Origin: Solimonas sp036405815 | Lineage (GTDB): Bacteria > Pseudomonadota > Gammaproteobacteria > Nevskiales > Nevskiaceae | Assembly (NCBI GenBank): GCA_036405815.1 | Contig: DASWWX010000063.1 | Span: 1-64,000 of the forward strand | Length of the DNA stretch: 64,000 nucleotides | Reading direction: 5' to 3' | Translations under genes and position numbers: made by a program | Part shown: piece by piece, positions 25,754 to 32,800 of the stretch | How the letters are laid out: each line of letters opens with the position of its first letter | Position numbering within the stretch: position 1 is the stretch's first letter | Notes under the pieces: generated by a model | Databases searched by the model: none | What the model saw: the letters and a program-made list of their open reading frames with translations, nothing else | What the model was told of the DNA's origin: nothing

Positions 25754-26389
25754 TCAAAGCGGCACGAACGAGCGCTCGCGCGTGTAATGCACATAGCCCA
25801 GGTTCGCACCCGCACGCAGACCCACGCCCGTGCGGATCGGCGCCAGCACGATGTTGCCGCTGCGCTGATAGTTGACGCTCATGCCGGCCACGACATAGAG
25901 GCTGCCTTCAACCGCCGGGTAGCGCTGAAACAGCATGGACGTGTCTTCCAGGTTGTAGACCAGCGTGAACACCTTCGAGGCGTTGCCACCGTAATCGAAA
26001 CCGATCGACGGCCCCTGCCAGAAGACCTTCATGCTGCCGCCACCCTTGTATTGCAGCGTGCCCTCACCGAAGCGCACGCCGACGATCAGCGCGCCGCCGC
26101 CTTCGTTGCCGTAGATGTAACCGACCGGGCGCCCGTAGTCGGAGAACACCCGTTCCACCGCGCGCGCCACATTCTCGCTGCTCTCACCGAAGAACTTCGA
26201 CGCCTCACGCGCGATCTCCTCAGAACTGTAAGTCTGATCGCTGCGGGCTGCCGGCTCGGACGGCGTCGACGGTGCGGCGCCACCCTCCTCGGACAGGATG
26301 CTGCGCGGCGGTGCCGTGTCGTCGGACGGCGAGGTGGCGCAGGACGCCAGGAAGAACACCGCCAGAAGCGGCAGCCACAGTCTCGACAC
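25754..26389 (-). CDS. DUF1134 family lipoprotein
   Basis: The 211-residue product starts VSRLWLPLLAVFFLASCA, a lipoprotein signal with the lipobox cysteine at residue 17. A Ser/Pro/Glu-rich linker follows, then the DUF1134 domain (about 50-210) with GYIYGNEGGGALIVG and VFWQGPSIGFDYGGNAS. The family is widespread in proteobacteria and resembles lipid-binding SYLF proteins, but its role is not established. I chose a GTG start because GGAGA lies 6 nt upstream and it opens the signal peptide exactly. It is the last of four minus-strand genes (hydrolase, barrel, TerB-like, this), 85 bp after the TerB-like gene. Confidence 0.85.
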   Translation of the reverse strand: MSRLWLPLLAVFFLASCATSPSDDTAPPRSILSEEGGAAPSTPSEPAARSDQTYSSEEIAREASKFFGESSENVARAVERVFSDYGRPVGYIYGNEGGGALIVGVRFGEGTLQYKGGGSMKVFWQGPSIGFDYGGNASKVFTLVYNLEDTSMLFQRYPAVEGSLYVVAGMSVNYQRSGNIVLAPIRTGVGLRAGANLGYVHYTRERSFVPL

Positions 26390-26474
26390 GATCTTTCTCC
26401 ATTGATTGCAACGCCGCGCACGATGCGCCGACGTCGATGAGTGCAAACTGAATGCGCATCGCCCGTCGCCTGCG

Positions 26475-26909
26475 CTAATCGAGCGTTGCGAGACGCTGCT
26501 GCACCAGCACGCTGTGCGGCACGTACAGCAAATCCGCCATGCGCCGGATCATGCCTTCCTCCTGTGCATCGATACGCCCGTCGGCATTGGCAATCCGCCA
26601 CAGCCAACCGATCAGCCGCGCCTTGCCGTCGGCATCAAGTTCCCGGTTCAGGGTGCCGACGAACTCGTGCATCGAGATCGCGGAATCGGCACGACGCACC
26701 GCCTCGTCGACCAGTGCCTCGGCCTCGGCCGCCGCCATGCCGAACGCATCAGTCAGCGCACGCGCGATCGTCGCCAGCTCCACCGGCGAGCGTTCGAAAT
26801 CGGCCCGAGCCGCTTCCGCCATCACCACCGCCAGCGCGAGATGGCGCTCGGTGCCGGGCGCCGTCTCGCCGGACGCCCGCTTCAGCCAGTGGCCGAGGCG
26901 GTCCCACAC
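26475..26909 (-). CDS. TerB-like family protein
   Basis: The 144-residue all-helical product resembles TerB/DjlA-type domains: acidic helices with LALAVVMAEAARADFE near residue 27 and LWRIANADGRIDAQEEGMI near 104, a pair of Asp/Glu-rich loops that may bind metal. TerB-type proteins are linked to tellurite resistance or stress complexes at the membrane, but stand-alone relatives such as this are uncharacterised. The start is a GTG placed one base after the stop of the upstream barrel gene (TAA-A-GTG). There is no separate ribosome site, so translation is probably coupled. A longer frame overlapping the barrel gene is judged spurious because its extra residues are arginine- and cysteine-rich. 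Confidence 0.75.
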   Translation of the reverse strand: MWDRLGHWLKRASGETAPGTERHLALAVVMAEAARADFERSPVELATIARALTDAFGMAAAEAEALVDEAVRRADSAISMHEFVGTLNRELDADGKARLIGWLWRIANADGRIDAQEEGMIRRMADLLYVPHSVLVQQRLATLD

Positions 26910-26910
26910 T

Positions 26911-27645
26911 TTAGAAGGAGAAGCCGACACGCAGGTTGTAGGTGTTGTTGTCGCCAATGCGCTCATACTCCGGCGTGATCTCCAGCAACAGCAACGAGAA
27001 CCGTGCGCCGACGAAGAAACGCTCACTGCTGACGTCTTCCTTATCCAGCTGGGTCGCCAGCGTGCCCTCCGGCGTCGCCGTCGCCCACACATAACCGGCG
27101 CCGACGTACGGCGTCACGAAGGTCAAGCCCTTGGATAGCGAGACGTCGAGTCCATAGGAGCGATACTTGAGATCGTCGATGCCACTGGTGGCCGTATAGC
27201 TGCCACGCACCGCCAGCGCTGGCGAGGCCACGCCACCCTCGAGAATCGCATAACGCACCTCGGCGCCGAACACATCGACGTCGGCACCCGGCACCGTCGT
27301 GTAGAAGGCGCCGAGATCGATGCCAAACGGCAGCCCCTTGTGCGCCACCACACCGACCATGCCGACCTGATCGACATCGCTGCCGGTCAGCGAACGCCAG
27401 GCGCCCGGATTCTCGGTCTCGGTGTAGGTCGCGAAGGCGCCGATACCGAAGCCCAGCAGCCCGGTCGCCTCGGCCGGCCCCAGCGCCTTGTAGTTCAGCG
27501 CTGCGCGCGTGTCCTCGACGACACCCCGGAACTGCTGCTGACAGTCGAGCGGCGCGTTCTGGCAGGAAAAATCAAAGTCGGCGCTGGCGGCCCAGGCGCC
27601 GGGCACGGTCGACAGCGTCAGTACCGCAGCAAGTAGACGACGCAT
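26911..27645 (-). CDS. Putative outer-membrane beta-barrel protein
   Basis: The 244-residue product has a signal peptide (MRRLLAAVLTLSTVPGAWA, cleavage after AWA), then alternating hydrophobic strands rich in Gly, Tyr and Phe, and ends VGFSF, a good BAM-recognition end. A CQNAPLDCQ cysteine pair near the mature N-terminus may form a disulfide. I do not recognise a named family; the size suggests an 8- to 10-strand barrel. The ATG has GGAGA 7 nt upstream; an in-frame start 12 codons earlier would spoil the signal peptide. It follows the hydrolase gene by 38 bp and runs directly into the TerB-like gene. Confidence 0.75.
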   Translation of the reverse strand: MRRLLAAVLTLSTVPGAWAASADFDFSCQNAPLDCQQQFRGVVEDTRAALNYKALGPAEATGLLGFGIGAFATYTETENPGAWRSLTGSDVDQVGMVGVVAHKGLPFGIDLGAFYTTVPGADVDVFGAEVRYAILEGGVASPALAVRGSYTATSGIDDLKYRSYGLDVSLSKGLTFVTPYVGAGYVWATATPEGTLATQLDKEDVSSERFFVGARFSLLLLEITPEYERIGDNNTYNLRVGFSF

Positions 27646-27683
27646 CAGCGTTCTCCGGAAGTTGGTTAGGAATGGTCGCAAGC

Positions 27684-28340
27684 TTACGACAGCGCCTGCA
27701 GGAACGGCAGCGTTGCGTCGGTGATGTCGCCAAGCCGGCCGTGGAAGAAATGCCCCGTGCCGTCGAGCGTGCGCAACGTCGGCGCCGGCTTATAGCTATC
27801 GAGCACCGCTTTGGTATCGTCATAGGCCACGACCTCATCGTCACGACCGTGGATCACCAGCCACGGACAATCCGGACGTGCCGGCGGCGGCTCGCCGTAG
27901 AAATGCTCGGACAGTGGCGGCGCGATACTGACCACCGCCACCGGCTGCACTCGCGCCGCCGCACGCACCGCAACCCAGGCGCCGAACGAAAAACCCATCA
28001 GGACACATCGCGCCTCCGGCAGCTGCTGACGCATCCAATCCGCCAGCCAGATCGCATCCTCAGTTTCGCCGCGTCCACGGTCGTGCGTACCGGCGCTGGT
28101 GCCGACGCCGCGGAAATTGAAACGTAACGCGTGCCAGCCGGCTTTCTGCGCACACGCGGCCAGCGTGTAGACGACCTTGTTGCTCATCGCGCCGCCAAAC
28201 AGCGGATGCGGATGGCAGACGAGAGCGAACCCCGGCCGCGCGGCCGGCGTCCGCGGTGCCGACCACAACGCCTCGATCGGCCCGGCGGGTCCGGCTATCG
28301 ACAGTTCCCGGTTCTGGCCTGGGGCAGGTGCCTGACTCAC
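27684..28340 (-). CDS. Alpha/beta hydrolase (dienelactone-hydrolase-like)
   Basis: The 218-residue product has the small alpha/beta-hydrolase fold: VCHPHPLFGGAM near the oxyanion strand, the nucleophile elbow GFSFG near residue 116, the acid in VIHGRDDEVV near 168 and the histidine in GTGHFFHG near 198. The complete Ser-Asp-His triad predicts esterase or related activity; substrates of this widespread small-hydrolase group are mostly unknown. The GTG start is preceded by AGGAG at 7 nt. It heads a probable operon with the barrel, TerB-like and DUF1134 genes. No signal peptide is seen, so it is cytoplasmic. Confidence 0.88.
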   Translation of the reverse strand: MSQAPAPGQNRELSIAGPAGPIEALWSAPRTPAARPGFALVCHPHPLFGGAMSNKVVYTLAACAQKAGWHALRFNFRGVGTSAGTHDRGRGETEDAIWLADWMRQQLPEARCVLMGFSFGAWVAVRAAARVQPVAVVSIAPPLSEHFYGEPPPARPDCPWLVIHGRDDEVVAYDDTKAVLDSYKPAPTLRTLDGTGHFFHGRLGDITDATLPFLQALS

Positions 28341-28471
28341 GCATGGTCTCCTACGCTGAAATCAACTTCATGAACAAGGCACATTGTGCCGCAGCGTGCT
28401 CTTGCCAGCCTCGACCGGCGCTGCCTATAGTGCCGGCACGCAAAACAGCTTCGATTGGGGGAGAGTTCCAG

Positions 28472-29110
28472 ATGCGCAAAGTACTGTTGGCCGCTGCTGC
28501 GGCGCTCGTGGCATCAGGATCGGCCGCGATTGCCGGAGACCTGATGGACCGCGGCCCGGAGGCCAGCGCTTATCTCAGCTACAAGTTCGGCGGCGTTGAG
28601 AACGTGCAGGGCGAGAAGTTCTTCTACGGCCTGCGTCTTGACAGTCACCGTCGCAGCGCCGACGACACCCGCCCCGCACTCGCGCAGCTCGAGTTCGACT
28701 CGCAAGGTTTCGCGGCCGCCCGCATGAACGGCCTGCCGTTCGCGCAAACGATGCGCCTGAATCAGGCCGGCGGCGAAGTCGTCTGGACTGCCGTGGATTG
28801 GGGCCTGCTGGTGCTGGGCGTGGCTGGCGCAGGCGTGGTCATCGCCGAAGTGATCGATGGCGACGAATCGGATGATCCGCGCGGCGGCACCACCGGCAAT
28901 ACGACGGGTGGTTCCACGGGCGGCAGCACCGGCGGTTCGACCGGCGGCAGCACTGGTGGCTCGACGGGCGGCTCGACCGGTGGCAGCACCGGCGGCCTGC
29001 TGGGCGGCTTCCGCGGCGAGTTTGGCGTCGAGGCCGGTGCGGCGATTGAACGTCAGCGTCTGCTCGACGGCGGCACCGGTTTCATGGGCGACCTGATCGC
29101 GCAGCACTGA
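28472..29110 (+). CDS. Exported protein with TGGS repeats, function unknown
   Basis: The 212-residue product begins MRKVLLAAAAALVASGSAAIA, a signal peptide. The mature part has a barrel-like or beta-rich stretch (ASAYLSYKFGG, KFFYGLRLDSHR), one strong hydrophobic helix near residues 110-128 (WGLLVLGVAGAGVVIAEVI), and an acidic DGDESDD. Seven perfect TGGS units at about 145-172 follow, then a 37-residue tail. The hydrophobic helix may anchor it in the inner membrane with the repeat as a flexible linker. GGGGGAGAG lies 6 nt before the ATG. I know no family with this layout. The next gene (HTTM-DCC) is 109 bp downstream, after a hairpin. Confidence 0.75.
   Translation: MRKVLLAAAAALVASGSAAIAGDLMDRGPEASAYLSYKFGGVENVQGEKFFYGLRLDSHRRSADDTRPALAQLEFDSQGFAAARMNGLPFAQTMRLNQAGGEVVWTAVDWGLLVLGVAGAGVVIAEVIDGDESDDPRGGTTGNTTGGSTGGSTGGSTGGSTGGSTGGSTGGSTGGLLGGFRGEFGVEAGAAIERQRLLDGGTGFMGDLIAQH
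28904..28996 (+). repeat. 12-bp tandem repeat encoding (TGGS)n
   Basis: Seven 12-bp units encode Thr-Gly-Gly-Ser, plus a partial eighth. The units differ at third positions but keep the protein repeat exactly, so selection seems to act on the peptide. It is too short and direct to be a CRISPR array. Confidence 0.9.
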
Positions 29111-29151
29111 TCGACTCACCATAGGACAGTCGAGCATCGCAGTAGAACACC

Positions 29152-29176
29152 CAAGGGGAGCCGCTGGCTCCCCTTG
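29152..29176 (+). terminator. Hairpin, possible terminator of the TGGS-repeat gene
   Basis: CAAGGGGAGCC / GGCTCCCCTTG forms an 11-bp stem with a 3-nt GCT loop, 41 bp after the stop codon. The following TCGTTT is a poor U-tract, so termination may be partial. Confidence 0.6.
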
Positions 29177-29219
29177 TCGTTTACGGTAACGACCAGCGCC
29201 CTCCTCGTCTCGCAGCACC

Positions 29220-31049
29220 ATGACCGCCGACTTTCAGACCCGCCATCCCCGCCTCGCCGAGATCTTCGGCATCGACCTGCGCACGCTGGCGCTGTTCCGG
29301 TTTGCGCTCGGCAGCGTGCTGTTCTGCAACTTGCTGCTGGCGCTGACCGAAACCACAGCGCTGTACACCGACGCCGGCATCATGCCGCGCGCCTGGGCAG
29401 TGGAAGCCGAATCGTTGTGGCGTATCTCGCTGCATCTGGCCAATGGCGAGAGCTGGTTCATCGCGTTGCTGATCGGATTGCAGGCCGTGTGCGCGCTGAT
29501 GTACGCGCTGGGCTGGCGCACCCGTCTGGTCAACATCGTGTCGTTCGTGCTGTGGGCGTCGCTGCTCAACCGCAATCCGATGGTGTTGATCGGCGGCGAT
29601 CTGCTGATGTGCTGCCTGCTGTTCTGGTCGATGTTCCTGCCAGTGGGTGCGCGCTTCTCGGTGGACGCCGCCGTCGCCAGCAACCCGCCGCCCGTGCGCA
29701 ACCTGCATCTCTCCTGGGCCTCGCTGGGCCTGCTGCTGCAGGTGATGTCGGTCTACTTCTACAGCGCGATCCTGAAGAACGGTGCGGAATGGACCTCCAA
29801 TCTGCATGCGGTCTACTACGCGCTGTCGCTGGATCGGCATGTGCTGCCATTGGGGAAGCTGCTCAACGAATTCCTGCCGTTGACCCAGTTACTGACCGTC
29901 TATGTCTACTGGCTGGAGCTACTGGGTCCGATCCTGATCTTCACGCCGTGGTTCCTGCGCCCGACGCGTTTCGTGCTGATGCTGTGCTTCATGCTGATGC
30001 ACATCGGCTTCCTGCTGTGTCTGGAGTTGGGCCACTTCCCTTATGTCAGTCTGTCGTCGCTGACGGTTTTCACGGGCGGCTGGGTCTGGGACGCGCTCGA
30101 CCGCCGCCACCAGCGCCGTCATCCGCAACCGCCGAAGATCTACTACGACCGCGACTGCGGTTTCTGCCTGAAGATGTGCCGGCTGTTCCAGCAATTCCTG
30201 ATCCTGCCGCGCGTATCGATCGCACCGGCGCAGGACACGCCGCGCGCGCGCACGCTGCTGGAAGCCAACAACTCCTGGGTCGTCATCGACGCCGACGAAA
30301 GCGCGCACCTCAAATGGTCGGCCTTTGCGGTCCTGCTCAAGCATTCGCCGTTGCTCGGCTGGCTGTGGCCGGCGGCCCGTCTGCAGGTTGTCACCCAGGT
30401 CGGCGACCGCGCCTACCACTTCGTCGCCAATAACCGCGGTCGTTTCGCGGCAATGAGCGCGCGTCTGCTGCCCATGCGCGAGGTGCGCTGGGAGGTCGGC
30501 CCGTTTGCGCAGGGCGTGGCTGGCGTGCTGGTGCTGGTTGTGGCGATCTGGAACCTGCACAGCGTCAACTGGCTGCCGCAGAAGACGTACGCGATGATGA
30601 CCCCGCCGATGCGCCTGCTGCGCATTGACCAGTACTGGAACATGTTCGCGCCCTTTCCCCTCAAGGAAGACGGCTGGACGGTGATCCCCGGACGCCTGGC
30701 CGACGGCAGCGAGATCGACCTGGTGCATCCGGACCGGGATGCGCCGCCAAGCTACGAAAAGCCCGCGCTGCATTCGCAGGACCATGGCAACATCCGCTGG
30801 CTGACCTATCGCGGCCGTCTCTGGGAATCGCAGTACAGCCAGCACCGCATGTACTACGGCAAGTATCTGTGCCGTAGCTGGAACGCCGACAAGCTCGAAG
30901 GCGAAGCGCGCGCCAAGCGCCTGATGACCTTCAAGCTGATCTACATGCTGGAGCGCACACCGCCCCCAGGCGAAGCTGCCAAAGTCGAGCAGGTCGTGCT
31001 GTGGCGTCACGAATGCTTCCCTGGCGAAACCAAGGGGCAGGCGCCTTGA
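29220..31049 (+). CDS. HTTM-domain membrane protein fused to a DCC (DUF393) thioredoxin-like domain
   Basis: The 609-residue product has an N-terminal membrane half (about 15-285) with the HTTM layout of vitamin-K-dependent gamma-carboxylase relatives: RFALGSVLFCNLLLAL, YTDAGIMPRAWAV and DLLMCCLLFWSMFLP. A DUF393 domain follows with the DCC signature YYDRDCGFCLKMCRLF near residue 304. A third part (about 430-600) has one more transmembrane helix and the sequence QYWNMFAPFPLKEDGW. HTTM and DCC proteins often occur as neighbours; here they are one chain. The function is unknown; redox chemistry at the membrane is a guess from the CxxC. It is followed 31 bp later by tatD on the same strand. Confidence 0.85.
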   Translation: MTADFQTRHPRLAEIFGIDLRTLALFRFALGSVLFCNLLLALTETTALYTDAGIMPRAWAVEAESLWRISLHLANGESWFIALLIGLQAVCALMYALGWRTRLVNIVSFVLWASLLNRNPMVLIGGDLLMCCLLFWSMFLPVGARFSVDAAVASNPPPVRNLHLSWASLGLLLQVMSVYFYSAILKNGAEWTSNLHAVYYALSLDRHVLPLGKLLNEFLPLTQLLTVYVYWLELLGPILIFTPWFLRPTRFVLMLCFMLMHIGFLLCLELGHFPYVSLSSLTVFTGGWVWDALDRRHQRRHPQPPKIYYDRDCGFCLKMCRLFQQFLILPRVSIAPAQDTPRARTLLEANNSWVVIDADESAHLKWSAFAVLLKHSPLLGWLWPAARLQVVTQVGDRAYHFVANNRGRFAAMSARLLPMREVRWEVGPFAQGVAGVLVLVVAIWNLHSVNWLPQKTYAMMTPPMRLLRIDQYWNMFAPFPLKEDGWTVIPGRLADGSEIDLVHPDRDAPPSYEKPALHSQDHGNIRWLTYRGRLWESQYSQHRMYYGKYLCRSWNADKLEGEARAKRLMTFKLIYMLERTPPPGEAAKVEQVVLWRHECFPGETKGQAP

Positions 31050-31080
31050 GCGTGAGGGTGCTGCTGAGGCTGGAACCCGC

Positions 31081-31905
31081 ATGGTGAGTGGCGAAAGCGC
31101 GGTGGAGACGCCGCCGACGCTGGTCGATATCGGTGCCAACCTGGCGCACGACAGCTTCGATGCCGATCGGGGGGCCGTGCTGGCGCGCGCGCTGGCAGCC
31201 GGCGTGCGACAGATCGTCGTCACCGGCAGTTCGCTGGACAGCGCGCGCCGCGCGCTGGAATTGAGCCTCGAGCACCCTGGCCTGTTGTACGCCACCGCCG
31301 GCCTGCATCCGCATCACGCCAGTGAATGGTCGGACGCACACGCCGGCGCCTTCCGGGAACTGGCCGCACAGCCGGCCTGTGTATCGTTAGGCGAATGCGG
31401 TCTCGACTACTTCCGTGACTTCTCGCCGCGCGCCGACCAGCGCCGCGCCTTCGCTGCGCAGCTGGCGCTGGCGATCGAACTGAACAAACCCGTATTCCTG
31501 CACCAGCGCGACGCGCATGAGGATTTCCTGGCGATGCTGCGCGAGCATCGGCCGCAGCTCGGCAAGCTGGTGGTGCACTGCTTCACCGATACGCGCGCCG
31601 CGCTCAACGACTATCTGGCGCTGGACTGCCACATCGGCATTACCGGTTGGATTTGCGACGAGCGCCGCGGCCGGCATCTGCTGGAAGCCGTTGCGGACAT
31701 TCCCGATGACCGTCTGATGATCGAGACCGACGCGCCCTATCTGCTGCCGCGCACCGCACCCAAAACCTCGCATCGGCGCAACGAACCCGCCTTTCTCGAG
31801 TGGGTGTTGCGCAGCGTCGCCGCCGCGCGCGGCCAGGATGCCGCTACCGCCGCCGCCGTCACAACAGCCACCGCGCAGACCTTCTTCGACCTACCGCGGA
31901 TCTGA
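31081..31905 (+). CDS. tatD: TatD family metal-dependent DNase
   Basis: TatD is a cytoplasmic metal-dependent 3'-5' exonuclease linked to DNA repair and turnover, despite its name. The 274-residue product follows E. coli TatD closely: LVDIGANLAHDSFDADR at the N-terminus, TAGLHPHHASEW near 78, GECGLDYFRDFSP near 100, FLHQRDAHEDF near 140, VVHCFTDTR near 163, GITGWICDERRG and IETDAPYLLPR near 218. The acidic and histidine metal ligands are present. The N-terminal 12 residues extend beyond E. coli, and a GTG one codon later is an alternative start. It lies 31 bp after the HTTM-DCC gene, so it may share its promoter. Confidence 0.9.
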   Translation: MVSGESAVETPPTLVDIGANLAHDSFDADRGAVLARALAAGVRQIVVTGSSLDSARRALELSLEHPGLLYATAGLHPHHASEWSDAHAGAFRELAAQPACVSLGECGLDYFRDFSPRADQRRAFAAQLALAIELNKPVFLHQRDAHEDFLAMLREHRPQLGKLVVHCFTDTRAALNDYLALDCHIGITGWICDERRGRHLLEAVADIPDDRLMIETDAPYLLPRTAPKTSHRRNEPAFLEWVLRSVAAARGQDAATAAAVTTATAQTFFDLPRI

Positions 31906-31940
31906 GCGTCCCGCGTCGAAAGCGCCGCGCCGTATTGATA

Positions 31941-32765
31941 CTAGATGTAGATGGCGAACCCGCCGTCGATGCGCTCGACGCGTGGCGGCTGCGTCTGGCG
32001 CGTGCGGAATACGAAGCGCACGAAGTCCTTGTGCAGACCGATGTCCATCGACGACAGATCGGAGCGCGTGAACGCACGTGAGCGACGCAGATTGGCCGGC
32101 AGCGTCCACACGCCGGGCAGATCCAGGACATAGCCACCGGCAGAGCCCACGAAACGCAGCGAGTATCCGGCCGGCAGGGGCCGGGCTTCGATGCGCACCT
32201 CCATTTCCTCACCGGTCCAGCGGGGCGTCACCGCCACGAGCTGGCGCCGCATCGTGCGCTGCGCGGGGTCCGATGCGGCGGCGTCCGATGCCGCAGCGGG
32301 CGCAACGTTCGCAGCGCCTGCGGCGGGTGCCGGTGGCGGCGCTGCCGGCAGCTGCTCTTCCAGTTTTAATGACCTCGCCGGCAACGTTGACGGCGCGCTG
32401 GACGGCAGCGGCTGGGCGACCACGACCTGCGGGTCGGCAACCGCGCTCGATGGCGGCAGTGCGACAGCGGCGGTGCCCTCGGCGCTCGTGGCCTGGGCAG
32501 TTTCAGCCTCGGTCGAGGGATCGGAGACGATATAGATCGCCGCGCCGGTCACGGCCACCACCAGCAAGATCGCCGGCACCGCCACCCAGCGCGAACGTTC
32601 TTCCCGCGGCAGCGCGTTCCATTGCGACGCACCGCAGCGATAGCACCGCTCGCGACGCAGCCCCAACCAGCCGCTCAGCTTCTTCTCCAGTGCGCTGCGT
32701 CGCTGCCGATGCACGGTCTCGCGACGGCAGCGCCTGCACCGGCGTCCTGCCTCTGCCCCTGCCAT
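31941..32765 (-). CDS. Zinc-ribbon / single-TM / AMIN-like periplasmic domain protein
   Basis: The 274-residue product has three parts. The first 55 residues are basic and hold two CxxC pairs (CRRC and CYRC) that could form a zinc ribbon in the cytoplasm. A transmembrane helix follows (WVAVPAILLVVAVTGAAIYIV, about 70-90), then a Pro/Ala/Ser linker of about 80 residues. The last 100 residues resemble AMIN domains, which bind peptidoglycan or target secretins: YVLDLPGVWTLP and FVRFVFRTRQTQPP. GAGGA lies 4 nt before the ATG. It is 35 bp downstream of ilvD on the same strand, although no metabolic link is evident. The combination is unusual and I assign no function. Confidence 0.7.
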   Translation of the reverse strand: MAGAEAGRRCRRCRRETVHRQRRSALEKKLSGWLGLRRERCYRCGASQWNALPREERSRWVAVPAILLVVAVTGAAIYIVSDPSTEAETAQATSAEGTAAVALPPSSAVADPQVVVAQPLPSSAPSTLPARSLKLEEQLPAAPPPAPAAGAANVAPAAASDAAASDPAQRTMRRQLVAVTPRWTGEEMEVRIEARPLPAGYSLRFVGSAGGYVLDLPGVWTLPANLRRSRAFTRSDLSSMDIGLHKDFVRFVFRTRQTQPPRVERIDGGFAIYI

Positions 32766-32800
32766 ACGTCCTCGTCTGCCCTGCCCGGCTCTATCTGGAC

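Noticed and set aside
28904..28996. CRISPR-like regular repeat
   Set aside because: The 12-bp units are direct, have no spacers and lie in frame inside an exported-protein gene.
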